A DNA stretch of 40,159 bases from assembly GCA_028291345.1 (NCBI GenBank), contig JAQGIF010000178.1, forward strand, positions 1-40,159, given 5' to 3'. This document shows, piece after piece, positions 26,068 through 35,259 of this stretch (position 1 is its first letter; every line of letters begins with the position of its first letter). Origin of the DNA: Rhodospirillales bacterium. GTDB taxonomy: Bacteria > Pseudomonadota > Alphaproteobacteria > BOG-932 > Roseiterribacteraceae. The notes beneath the pieces were generated by a model that saw only the letters and a list, made by a program, of their open reading frames with translations, ran no database searches and had not been told where the DNA came from. The position numbers were made by a program, and so were the translations under genes.

Positions 26068-26179
26068 GTGAATTCCCCCTATCTCAGTCTATTCGAGGTC
26101 GCATGCTGCACGGCGGATTGCAACCGTTTAAACAGGATGATAAACAGCGCGCCTTCCTCTGGAAGACGCCGTTATCGGC

Positions 26180-26254
26180 GGGCGCGTAGCTCAGCGGGAG
26201 AGCACTTCCTTGACATGGAAGGGGTCGCAGGTTCAATCCCTGCCGCGCCCACCA
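26180..26254 (+). tRNA. tRNA-Val(GAC)
   Basis: 75-nt cloverleaf: acceptor GGGCGCG/CGCGCCC, D-arm GCTC...GAGC, anticodon stem CTTCC/GGAAG with loop TTGACAT (anticodon GAC), T-arm GCAGGTTCAATCCCTGC, encoded CCA. Complete and presumably functional. Its 3' part from the anticodon stem onward is duplicated 1.39 kb downstream, marking it as the attachment site of an integrated element. Confidence 0.96.
26205..26249 (+). repeat. attL: 3' part of tRNA-Val, left copy of 45-bp direct repeat
   Basis: Starts CTTCCTTGACATGG and ends CTGCCGCGCC, running from the anticodon stem to within the acceptor stem. It is identical over 45 bases to 27598-27642. A tRNA 3' end duplicated around an integrase remnant is the standard footprint of site-specific integration. 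Confidence 0.88.
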
Positions 26255-26268
26255 GATATTTCAACGAC

Positions 26269-27039
26269 TTAGCTGATTTGTAAGGCGCCTGGTTTTGCGC
26301 CATTGGCGTTCAATGTAAGGCGCCCTACCCCCCGCGATGCCCTAATGCTCCACTTCTCGACCGTCTCAGTCAGGATCGAGGCAACGCCGAACGAGAGCGG
26401 AATCGACACCCAAAGCGGCAACCCGAGGTCCCACATGATCGGCCAGTGGCATAGGTATAGTGGATAAGAAATCTTCCCAAGCCACTGCGGCACAGACATT
26501 TCTAACGGCGCCCAATGGAACTCGAACCGAGACAACCAGGCGCCCGCAAAGAAGCCCGCCCCGAATAGTGAATATCCGTTAAAGCTTCCAGCGACCACGC
26601 ACATCAAGAGGGCTATTATGAGCCGCGCACCCGATGCTCGGCCGACCCATACGAACAGGGGCATCGCAAACATTGCCCACGCTTCTACAGTGAGGGACCA
26701 AGCTGGCGGATCGACGACGGGTCCCGAGCTGGCGTCGCTCACGGGCAACCACAAAAACTGCAACGGGGAAGGGCTTTTATTGAGCAGCAGATAGCCCGCA
26801 GCAAGGCAGAGCGCGTAGACAGGCCATAGGCGAACAAATCGACGGGCTAAAAAATTGAAATAGCGCCCGTCCCATGACCGCGCAAGAACCTAGCCTGATA
26901 AGACAAAAAACATCAGAACGGCGATTTCCGATGGAGCCGCCAATGCGTAATAGCCGTGCATATTGGAGGCGTGCCCTGCCAGCACCACTACGGCGAGACA
27001 GCCGCGGAGGCCGTCGAGTGTTTGATTACGGGGCGCCAT
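26269..27039 (-). pseudogene. Acyltransferase-3 (OafA/YrhL-like) gene broken by an in-frame TAG
   Basis: Reading on the minus strand from ATG 27039 gives MAPRNQTLDGLRGCLAVVVL, the classic acyltransferase-3 N-terminus, running to VLMFFVLSG and then a TAG stop (26890-26892, codon 50) exactly where the family has FFVLSG-F/Y-VLA. The same frame continues VLARSWDGRYFNFLARRFVR, then the WSLTVE motif and KISYPLYLCHWPIM, to a stop at 26269. The full frame is about 256 codons, shorter than the usual 330-400. Such membrane proteins acylate O-antigens or other glycans. The start overlaps the end of the small upstream ORF. A single base change (or sequencing error) explains the break. Confidence 0.85.
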
Positions 27040-27217
27040 CCCGCTTGGTTATCGCGGCAGGCGTAATGGCGTTGTTATCGAACTCGCGGCCAAAGGCTAC
27101 CCTTTCCCGCGCCCTTAGCAATCGTTCGTTCCTAGCTGCCTGGGCTTTAACATAATCGGGGTCTGTCAGCGCGGACTTAGCCCAGAGGCTGACAAATGGG
27201 ATCTCCAGCTCGGTCAT
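27026..27217 (-). CDS. Hypothetical short ORF within the tRNA-Val element
   Basis: About 63 aa, unrecognised, charged and helical in appearance (ARNERLLRARERVAFGREFD). AAGGA lies a few bases before tandem ATGs at 27220 and 27217. Its stop overlaps the start of the broken acyltransferase gene by 14 bases, the arrangement of a coupled pair. It may be a true cargo gene or the tail of a larger gene truncated by the deletion that shaped this element. Confidence 0.3.
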   Translation of the reverse strand: MTELEIPFVSLWAKSALTDPDYVKAQAARNERLLRARERVAFGREFDNNAITPAAITKRDGAP

Positions 27218-27220
27218 CAT

Positions 27221-27525
27221 TTCCTTCTTGCCGGATTAACGAAGGCGCTTGCCACCAGCGATTATGTGATCAGTTATCGCGGTGAGAAGGTTAGCACGAT
27301 CAAACGCGGCTTTTCCTTGGCATGTAAGAGTGCCGGGTCGAAGGGTGTCTCCCCGCCCATTCTGCGTCATCCGGCGCCGACTTGGATGGCGCTGAACGGC
27401 GTTCCGATTAGCGAGATTGGACGTATGTTAGCGACGAAGGGAGAACCGTAGCGAAGGTCTATGCCAAGCATAAGCCGGAATATCTTCAGCGCACGGCGAA
27501 CGTCTTACAGCTCGATTTGGAGTAA
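27221..27525 (+). pseudogene. Tyrosine recombinase/integrase C-terminal remnant, frameshifted
   Basis: The plus frame through 27266-27451 encodes SDYVISYRGEKVSTIKRGF, then GVSPPILRHPAPTWMALNGV and PISEIGRML, clearly the C-terminal catalytic part of a phage-type integrase. The box-II motif HxLRHT has become PILRHP (His lost) and LGH has become LAT. A stop at 27449 is bypassed by shifting frame: VYAKHKPEYLQRTANVLQLD follows to a stop at 27523-27525 and contains the nucleophile tyrosine. The N-terminal two-thirds are gone. It sits about 70 bases from the right att copy, as expected for the element's own integrase. Confidence 0.83.
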
Positions 27526-27597
27526 GGAAAGGCACCTTAATTGTACGGCGCCCCTGGAAAATCTGAAAGGCTAAGTTATTGATAAAGCAGGTGTATC

Positions 27598-27642
27598 CTT
27601 CCTTGACATGGAAGGGGTCGCAGGTTCAATCCCTGCCGCGCC
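27598..27642 (+). repeat. attR: right copy of 45-bp direct repeat
   Basis: Perfect 45-base copy of 26205-26249, after which the match continues imperfectly (GCGCCACCCGATAT against GCGCCCACCAGATAT). It lacks the 5' half of a tRNA and is not itself a tRNA gene. Confidence 0.88.
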
Positions 27643-27702
27643 ACCCGATATCCACCTGATATCGCTGCCATGTCTAAAGCGCTTTATTCAGCCTCCGCCG
27701 AC

Positions 27703-28563
27703 CTAATGCGCCAACAGCACAGGAATCTTGGCAGTGGAAATGATCTGCCGCGTGGTTCCGCCGAACAGGATTTCCCGCGCGCGGCTGTGGTGATAACCGC
27801 CCATGACCAGGAGACCGGCATCGATCTCTTTCGCCTCGCGCAGGACGGCCTCTCCGACGCTGCCCGATCCGGCAGGCGCGTCGTGGGTGCTGGCGACGAT
27901 TCCGTGCCACGCAAGATGCCACGCGAGTTCTTCGGCCTTGTTCCCTGAATCGCCGTCCACCGTCAGGATGCGTACGGTTTCCATGCGCGTAAGAAGCGGC
28001 AATGCCGAGGTCACGGCGTGCACGGCCTCCCGTGCGCCGTCCCAGGCGATCAGCGCGGTACCAGACAATGTATCGACCGGCCTTCCGGGAACCAGGAGAA
28101 TGGGCCGGCCGGCGTCGAACAAAACCGCCTCCAGCATCGCGTCGCCGTCGATCGGCGCTTTCTCGCTCAAACCGCGCATCACCACCAGATCAGCAAATCG
28201 TGCAAGATCGCGCAGCACGTCGTCCGATGCTGCCGCGTATTCATGCCAGGAAACCGAAACGCCGATGCTCTGCGCAGGCTTCGAGACGATCGGCAGCTGG
28301 TGGCACAGGCGCCAGCGCTCGAACATCGCCGCAGCCCTACGGCCCACTGCGACCGAATGATGCTCGGCCGTCGCGATCGCGGAGTCCAGTAGGATCGGAT
28401 AGGACCATTCCACGGCATATTGCACGACCGCGGTCGGGTTGGGCCGAATGCAGGCCACCGAGATATGCGCGTGGAAGCTGCGCGCGAGCGAGAATGCCGC
28501 ATCGAGGACGATTTCATCCGCGGCCTGACCGGTGATTGGAACGAGCAAGGTTCGTAGTGACAT
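27703..28563 (-). CDS. Universal stress protein, UspA family (tandem type)
   Basis: A 286-aa protein, long enough for two Usp domains. The first begins LRTLLVPITGQAADEIVLDA; the second (from about residue 150) ends with the ATP-binding-type signature GGYHHSRAREILFGGTTRQI and IPVLLAH, the G-x2-G-x9-G-like pattern of nucleotide-binding UspA proteins. I start at MSLRTLL (28563), with an AAAGGGGG site about 6 bases upstream; the 40-codon upstream extension is not conserved-looking. Divergent from the ferritin-like gene, it may belong to the same stress response, though this is inference. Confidence 0.88.
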   Translation of the reverse strand: MSLRTLLVPITGQAADEIVLDAAFSLARSFHAHISVACIRPNPTAVVQYAVEWSYPILLDSAIATAEHHSVAVGRRAAAMFERWRLCHQLPIVSKPAQSIGVSVSWHEYAAASDDVLRDLARFADLVVMRGLSEKAPIDGDAMLEAVLFDAGRPILLVPGRPVDTLSGTALIAWDGAREAVHAVTSALPLLTRMETVRILTVDGDSGNKAEELAWHLAWHGIVASTHDAPAGSGSVGEAVLREAKEIDAGLLVMGGYHHSRAREILFGGTTRQIISTAKIPVLLAH

Positions 28564-28759
28564 AAGACGCCCCCTTTGATTGAGCCGCAATGAAATGTCG
28601 GAGCGCGGTAGCCGTCTTTGATTCATCGCAAGGCTGTCGCCCTCGTTATCGGCCAATCTGGCCGCGAACTGGAGGCAGGACATGCAAAGTTATATGGAGT
28701 GCCGCGCTTGCCGCGGTAGCACGAATAGCGCCGGGGCCACCTGAGTTGCTGACAATCGT

Positions 28760-28785
28760 CACCATTTCAGTCACACTGAATGGTG
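28760..28785 (+). promoter_or_regulatory. 26-nt near-perfect palindrome upstream of ferritin-like gene
   Basis: Left arm CACCATTTCAGT (28760-28771), spacer CAC, right arm ACTGAATGGTG (28775-28785). The arms are complementary except for one extra T on the left. It ends about 15 bases before the GGAGGA ribosome site of the ferritin-like gene, in the 245-bp divergent gap with the usp gene. It could be an operator or an mRNA hairpin; the sequence does not decide. Confidence 0.5.
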
Positions 28786-28808
28786 AAACTTGTCCCCGGA
28801 GGAAACGC

Positions 28809-29294
28809 ATGTCCAAGCTGCCCGCCCACCTGCCGCAAACAGTGGATGGCGCCTCCGCGCATATTTATACCGTGACCACCCCGTCGGCTGACGATCTGAA
28901 GCTGATGGTGTTTCTCGAAGCCGCCGGCCAGGGCTTTTACGGCGCCTTCGCCGAAGCCGCGCCCAACGACGAAATCCGGGCGATCTTCAACAAGAATGGG
29001 CAAGAGGAAGTCGGCCATGCCCATCGCGTCAGCCGCGCGCTGAAGCTGCTGTTCAACGAGGATTTCGACGTGCCCGAGCCGGCGGACAATCCCTATTATG
29101 CCTGGCCCAAGGACGTTGTGCTGTCGAAGGACATGATCAGCGGCATCGCGCAGCAGGAGCTGGCGGGCGACGCACTCTACGATCTATGGGCCACCAATCT
29201 CGGGCATGAGGAGGCCAGCCGCCTGCTGCGCCGGAACGGCAAAGAAGAAAAAGGCCATGGCGAAAGAATGCAGCGCGCCGCCGGCATGCTGTGA
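28809..29294 (+). CDS. Ferritin-like diiron domain protein (rubrerythrin-type fold)
   Basis: A 161-aa four-helix protein with a complete carboxylate-bridged diiron pattern: Glu in VFLEAAGQGFYGAF (helix 1), EEVGH (helix 2), QQELAGDALYD (helix 3) and EEKGH (helix 4), that is E...ExxH...E...ExxH. No rubredoxin cysteine domain is attached. Possible roles are peroxide reduction or iron handling under oxidative stress. The ATG at 28809 is set by GGAGGA 6 bases upstream; the frame extends further 5' through non-coding-like sequence. A 26-nt palindrome precedes the ribosome site, and the usp gene is divergent. Confidence 0.85.
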   Translation: MSKLPAHLPQTVDGASAHIYTVTTPSADDLKLMVFLEAAGQGFYGAFAEAAPNDEIRAIFNKNGQEEVGHAHRVSRALKLLFNEDFDVPEPADNPYYAWPKDVVLSKDMISGIAQQELAGDALYDLWATNLGHEEASRLLRRNGKEEKGHGERMQRAAGML

Positions 29295-29319
29295 CCCAGA
29301 ATGCATGAGCTGGGCCGTT

Positions 29320-29342
29320 CCTTGTCGGATTCCTTGACAAGG
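29320..29342 (+). terminator. Hairpin after the ferritin-like gene
   Basis: Stem CCTTGTC/GACAAGG with a 9-base loop, 26 bases after the stop codon, followed by TGAATTTT. It could end the ferritin-like transcript with weak T-richness. The right arm also contains TTGACA, which might serve as a -35 element for the next gene. Confidence 0.4.
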
Positions 29343-29420
29343 TGAATTTTCTGGCAAACTGGAAACCCGCTAAAACAATGAGTTGTGTCGGTTGGCGCGG
29401 AATTTGCATTGTTGCGCATT

Positions 29421-30425
29421 ATGATGCTCACGCTTGAATCGCAGTTCGCAGCCCGGTCTGCCACGGCCGGCGCCTCGCCCATTGCGCGCGGCTTTATCGC
29501 CGCCGCCGCGGCCGTGCTCGGCCTTTTCGGCAGCGCCAGAGAGGCAACGGCGATCTCCGCGCCGATCACTCTGGGAACGGCAAGCAACTATGGCGTGCTG
29601 ACCGGCGACGGCGATACGCTGACCTTGGGCGGCGGGTTCAACCTTTCCGGCAATGTCGGCATCGGCAAGAACAGCACCGTCAATCTGGACGGCAACAATG
29701 CAATCGCGGGCAATACCTACGAGGATAGCGGCATTACCACCAACTATAATGGTGGCATGACCTGGCTTTCCGGCACCATCTATACCCAAAGCATGGCGAT
29801 CGCGATCGCGGACGCGAGCGCGGCCGCGACCAACGCCGCAGCCCTGGCCGCGAATCTGAGCGTTACGGGCAACACGATCAACCTGAGCAGCTCGTCGATC
29901 ACCATCAAAGCGCTGACCAACCTTAGCGAAAACGTGCTGAACATCAGCGCACTGAGCGTGGCGAACAGCACGCTGACTTTCGACGATAACGGGTTCACCG
30001 GCGCGAAATTCATCATCAACGTCACCGGGGCCTTTACCGTCAGCTCTTCCGGCACCGGCAAGAGCATCATCAAGGGCATCAACGGCGCCTCGGGGGCAGA
30101 CATCCTGTTCAATATCGAGGGCAGTTCCGGCACGGTTTCGATCACCGGCAACAGCACGAACCAGATCATCGGTACCTTGCTGTCGCCGGCGAGAAGCGTG
30201 ACCGTTGGTGGTGGCGGTAGTTTGGCCGGCAATATCATCGCGGGCGTGAAAAATATTTCGGGCGGCAGCACTATCTCGGACCAGTCCACCGGCTTCAACG
30301 TCAACGCCCTGGCATACGTCCCTCGGTCGGTCGTCAAAACGCCGGAACCGTCTTCGATCGCGCTTTTCGGCGCGGGCGGCCTGGCCTTGCTGGTGGTCCG
30401 CCGACGGCGGCCCACCAGCCGCTAA
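29421..30425 (+). CDS. PEP-CTERM exported beta-rich protein (ice-binding-like/choice-of-anchor-like)
   Basis: An exported protein of about 334 aa. A signal peptide (ARGFIAAAAAVLGLFGSAREATA) is followed by a Ser/Thr/Asn/Gly-rich beta-repeat body, and the C-terminus has the tripartite PEP-CTERM tag: PEPSS, a hydrophobic segment IALFGAGGLALLVV, and RRRR. Exosortase removes such tags and routes proteins to the surface or matrix (family knowledge); no exosortase gene is in the window. The body (LGTASNYGVLTGDG; SGNVGIGKNSTV; ADILFNIEGSSGTVSITGNS; SLAGNIIAG) recalls DUF3494 ice-binding and choice-of-anchor A proteins, without certainty. Neither the ATG pair at 29421/29424 nor GTG 29385 has a clear ribosome site, so the start is uncertain. 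Confidence 0.82.
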   Translation: MMLTLESQFAARSATAGASPIARGFIAAAAAVLGLFGSAREATAISAPITLGTASNYGVLTGDGDTLTLGGGFNLSGNVGIGKNSTVNLDGNNAIAGNTYEDSGITTNYNGGMTWLSGTIYTQSMAIAIADASAAATNAAALAANLSVTGNTINLSSSSITIKALTNLSENVLNISALSVANSTLTFDDNGFTGAKFIINVTGAFTVSSSGTGKSIIKGINGASGADILFNIEGSSGTVSITGNSTNQIIGTLLSPARSVTVGGGGSLAGNIIAGVKNISGGSTISDQSTGFNVNALAYVPRSVVKTPEPSSIALFGAGGLALLVVRRRRPTSR

Positions 30426-30431
30426 GGCGGC

Positions 30432-31928
30432 TTACTGTGTCAGCAGCGCCGTGACCCTCTTGCCGCCTTGGATCAAGGACAGGCTTCGCGCCCTGCCGCC
30501 GCTGTCGGTCTGGAAAATCACTTCACCATCGACGACACGCAGGAAAAACTTGCCGTCGCCTTCGGAATAAAGCTCCGCCCGCGGCTGGCCGGTTCCCTGG
30601 ATATAGAGCCGGTTTGCGTCACTGGTGATGTTCAGGAAGAACGTCTCGCTGACCTCATAGCGCCCGATATAACCGTCGAAATCGCTGGGTTTGACAGCCA
30701 CCTCGCGATGCAGATTTCTAAGCGGCGTATCCTTGTCGAGGATATGGACGCCGATATCGTCGATCGCGTTGACGGAATTCGACAGTACGACGACCCCGAC
30801 CTTGCTTTTCGGCACGAAGCCGATGAAAGCGCGATATCCAGCCGTCTGGCCGTTCTCCCAGATCATTTCGATGCCGTGCAGGGTCGCCACGTGCCAGCCC
30901 AGCGCCGCCTTCAATTCGCTATATTGCGTCGGACGCTGAAACTTCACCATGTCCGCCATGGCGGGCGCCAACGGCAAATTCGTCAGGCCGATATTCGCGG
31001 CGATGAAATTGAGCAGGTCGTTGGCGGTCGACCGCACGCCGTCGGATCCCAGCAGAGTGGGCGCCCGTGCATGCGGCACGGGCTCCAGATGAGCGTCATA
31101 GCCGGCGGAGAGCCGGTCCTTTTCCTCAAGGGACGACGCGATCCGCGTATTTTCCATATGCAGCGGCCCGAAAATCCGCGACTTCAGCAAAGTCTCGAAA
31201 TCGGTATGGCCGGCGTTCGTCACCGCTATCCCCAGCAGATCGTAGCCGGCATTGGAATATTCGTAAGCCGACCCGACATCACGCGTCAGCTCATAGGCGG
31301 CGACCGATTGCAGGAACTGGTTCGCCGTCATGTCGGCGTTCGGATCGTTGAAGTTCGTGATCGCGACATTGGCGGGCATCTTCGGCAGGCCCGACATATG
31401 GGTGCCGAGATCGAGCAGGCTGATCGGCCGGGGGCCGCGCTGCGGCAGCTTTGTCCCCGGCGGCAGATACTTTGCCGCAGGGTCGCTGAGCGACAGCTCG
31501 CCACGCGGGGCCTCATCCGCCAGCGCTAGTGCGGTGAACACCTTGGACACCGAGCCGATCTCGAAGATTGTGTCGCCATCCACCGAATCGTCATTGCCCA
31601 CCTTAGCCGGACCGCGCGCGAATAGGCGCCGGCCGGACGGCTCGACCACGCCGACGATCAGCCCGACGCTGTCGTGATAGGTTACGACGCGGTCGTCGAC
31701 GATACGCTGCAGGTCGGCGTCGCCCGGCAGGATCGAGGGCACTTTGCCGGGATTGGACACGGCCGGCGCGGATCGCATAGTCGGCGCGGATGTCGGCGCG
31801 GCCGCGGCGCCGATGCTCAGCGACCTGAGGAGGACCAGGGCCGCTACGCCGGAAAGCAGCGCATTGCGGCGTGTCTGATTCTTATCGTTCACGGATAAAA
31901 GATCCTCGCCAAGCTTGCCAGCATCCAT
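30432..31928 (-). CDS. Serine hydrolase of the beta-lactamase (class C/PBP) family, Tat-exported
   Basis: A 498-aa penicillin-binding-protein-like hydrolase. The N-terminus has a twin-arginine signal (QTRRNALLSGVAALVLL), so export is probably in the folded state. The active site shows SxxK as IGSVSKVFTALA and YxN as YEYSNAGYDLLG; the third box is WENGQTAGYRAF, replacing the strict KTG with NGQTAG, as in esterase/peptidase-like members. A C-terminal extension of about 100 residues (from SDFDGYIGRYEV) resembles the DUF3471-type domain common in this group. A genuine beta-lactamase is less likely than a peptidase or esterase. ATG 31928 is used; a GTG at 31892 nearer the twin-arginine motif is an alternative. 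Convergent with the PEP-CTERM gene, 6 bases apart. Confidence 0.9.
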   Translation of the reverse strand: MDAGKLGEDLLSVNDKNQTRRNALLSGVAALVLLRSLSIGAAAAPTSAPTMRSAPAVSNPGKVPSILPGDADLQRIVDDRVVTYHDSVGLIVGVVEPSGRRLFARGPAKVGNDDSVDGDTIFEIGSVSKVFTALALADEAPRGELSLSDPAAKYLPPGTKLPQRGPRPISLLDLGTHMSGLPKMPANVAITNFNDPNADMTANQFLQSVAAYELTRDVGSAYEYSNAGYDLLGIAVTNAGHTDFETLLKSRIFGPLHMENTRIASSLEEKDRLSAGYDAHLEPVPHARAPTLLGSDGVRSTANDLLNFIAANIGLTNLPLAPAMADMVKFQRPTQYSELKAALGWHVATLHGIEMIWENGQTAGYRAFIGFVPKSKVGVVVLSNSVNAIDDIGVHILDKDTPLRNLHREVAVKPSDFDGYIGRYEVSETFFLNITSDANRLYIQGTGQPRAELYSEGDGKFFLRVVDGEVIFQTDSGGRARSLSLIQGGKRVTALLTQ

Positions 31929-31957
31929 CGTCTTCGCTCATTCTAAGCACTATCTAT

Positions 31958-32064
31958 ATCGAGCGGGGGTGCTTGCCGACATCGGCAGGCTGAGATCATA
32001 CCCTAAAGCAGGACTGTTAAAGCCTGCTTATAACCTGATGCGGGTAATGCCGCCGTAGGGAGAA
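31958..32064 (+). ncRNA. TPP riboswitch (THI element)
   Basis: All conserved blocks are present in order: the GCGGGGGTGC 5' strand, a P2 hairpin (GCCGAC/ATCGGC), CTGAGA at 31990-31995, ACCC at 32000-32003, an extra P3 hairpin (AAGCAGG/CCTGCTT), ACCTGAT at 32033-32039, GGGTAATGCCG and the closing GTAGGGAGA. It binds thiamine diphosphate and turns down thiO-thiS-thiG-thiE. The only ribosome-site-like sequence for thiO, GGGAG at 32058-32062, lies inside the closing strand, which suggests control of translation initiation. Boundaries are approximate. Confidence 0.95.
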
Positions 32065-32071
32065 TGAGTTC

Positions 32072-33231
32072 TTGAACGCGACCCCACCTCCACGGCCAGG
32101 AAAAATCGCCATCGTCGGCGGCGGCGTCATTGGATTGTCGATCGGCTGGCGGCTGGCGGCGGCCGGGTGCGCGGTCGAGATATTCGAACGCGGCGCGGCC
32201 GGCCATGGCGCAAGCTGGGCGGCGGCCGGCATGCTAGCCGCCGGATCGGAGGTGGAGCCGGGCGAGAGGGTCTTGTTCGGATTGCTGAAACATTCGCAGT
32301 CGCTATGGCCGGGTTTCGCCGCCGAGCTGGCCGAGGCCAGCGGGATTGACGTCGAACTGCGCACCGAGGGCACGATCTCCGTTGCCTTGTCCCAGGACGA
32401 GCTGGGCCGGCTGCGCCAGACCTATGCGTTGCAGCAGCAGTTGGGGGTAAATTCACGCTGGCTCGGCCGCGCGGAGTTGCTGGAACGCGAACCGCATCTG
32501 AATCCGCGGCTGGCTGGCGCAATACTGGTTCCAGGCGACTTTCAGGTCGAAAACCGTATGTTGGTCGAGGCGTTGAAACTAGCCTTTGCCCGAGCGGGGG
32601 GCGTGCTCCGCGAGAATGTCGGCGATGTTGCCGTCAGAACCGGGACCGACCGGGCGGTGGGGGTCACGGCCGGCGGCTCCGACTATACGGCGGAGACCGT
32701 CATCGTGGCGGCGGGCGCCTGGACGCCCGATGTGGCGGGATTACCGGCTGCCGCCTGCCCACCAGTACGGCCGGTCAAGGGTCAGATGATGGCCGTGAGA
32801 ATGGACCCTGCGGCCCCGATCCTGAACCATGTGCTGTGGACGCAAAAAGCCTATCTGGTCCCGCGCCTGGATGGGCGGCTGCTGATCGGTGCGACGACGG
32901 AGGAGCGCGGGTTCGACACCTCCCTGACCGCGGGGGGCATGCTGTCGCTGCTGGAATCGGCATGGCGCGCCTTGCCCGGCATCGAGGAACTGCCCATCAT
33001 CGAAAGCTGGGTCGGCTTCCGCCCCGGATCGCGCGATGATGCGCCGATATTGGGCGGGACGGCTATCGAAGGTTTGGTCCTGGCGACCGGCCATCATCGC
33101 AACGGCATCCTGTTGACGCCGATCACCGCCGACGCCATCGCGGGGTTGGTGATGACCGGCGAGACCGACCCGGCCATTGCACGGTTCGGACTGGCGCGGT
33201 TCGGACCTCACGAGTTTGAAAGGACGAAATC

Positions 33232-33247
<16 letters not shown>
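32072..33247 (+). CDS. thiO: Glycine oxidase ThiO
   Basis: FAD-dependent oxidation of glycine to dehydroglycine (iminoacetate), which supplies part of the thiazole ring made by ThiG. The 391-aa protein has the FAD motif IAIVGGGVIGLSIGWRLAAAG near residues 12-32, GASWAAAGMLAAGSE, VRPVKGQM, and the C-terminal GLVLATGHHRNGILLTPITA typical of ThiO. The start is TTG, 9 bases after GGGAG in the riboswitch; the nearer ATG at 32064 reads only three codons (M-S-S-stop). First gene of the thi operon; overlaps thiS by 16 bases. Confidence 0.94.
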
Positions 33248-34856
<1,609 letters not shown>

Positions 34857-34860
<4 letters not shown>

Positions 34861-35237
34861 CGTGCCGGCTTCTGGTAAGGCGAGAATTTGCCGAGCAGGC
34901 AAGGCTGTCCGGTCGGCCGTACCTTGATGGTTTCCAGATTGTCGCAATATTGCGGATTGCTGCTGACCCAGACGAACCCTTCATCATAACGAAGCGCGCT
35001 GCACTTATTGGGTAGATTGTTCACCCAGACCTTATGGCCCGTCATATAGAACAGGATCTGGTGATCGTTGAGGACCTTCGTGTGGTCGATCTCCCGGGCT
35101 TCGATGCAGACCTGACTGTCTGAGGCAGGCTTGGCGTCATCGGCCAGCGCGGAGGGGATGCCCGAAATAGCCGCAGTGGCAGCAAGGATAAAACCTGCGA
35201 CGCGCGCTGCCTTGGTAGCGCCGGATAGAGTGCTCAT
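34857..35237 (-). CDS. Exported four-cysteine protein, paralogue 1
   Basis: A 126-aa protein with a signal peptide (VAGFILAATAAISGIPSALA) and a mature domain of about 90 residues with four cysteines (VCIEAREIDHT, NKCSA, YCDNLE, QPCLLG), well spaced for two disulfides. The central IDHTKVLNDHQILFYMTGHK and VWVNNL are shared with the next gene upstream. It may belong to a DUF6491-like group, but I cannot confirm that. MSTLSG at 35237 has a GGAGAGGG site upstream. The pair lies tandem on the minus strand, divergent from the second RND pump. Function unknown. Confidence 0.8.
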
Positions 35238-35259
35238 ATTGCCCTCTCCTCTTTCGTCC

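Larger units (their letters stand above)
26205..27642. mobile_element. Decayed integrative element at tRNA-Val
   Basis: A 1.4-kb segment bounded by 45-bp direct repeats of the tRNA-Val 3' part. Inside are a disrupted acyltransferase gene (minus), a small ORF (minus) and a frameshifted tyrosine-integrase C-terminus (plus) next to the right repeat. The interior has AT-rich patches unlike the flanks. No replication, transfer or phage structural genes remain, so this is a deletion remnant of a larger genomic island or prophage, not an active element. Confidence 0.82.

Noticed and set aside
26890-26892. Amber codon read as pyrrolysine or a programmed readthrough site
   Set aside because: Nothing else suggests pyrrolysine use, the gene lies in a decaying element, and a simple nonsense mutation explains it.
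27598-27642. Possible second tRNA-Val gene
   Set aside because: Only the sequence from the anticodon stem to the acceptor 3' strand is present; there is no 5' acceptor strand or D-arm. It is an att duplication.
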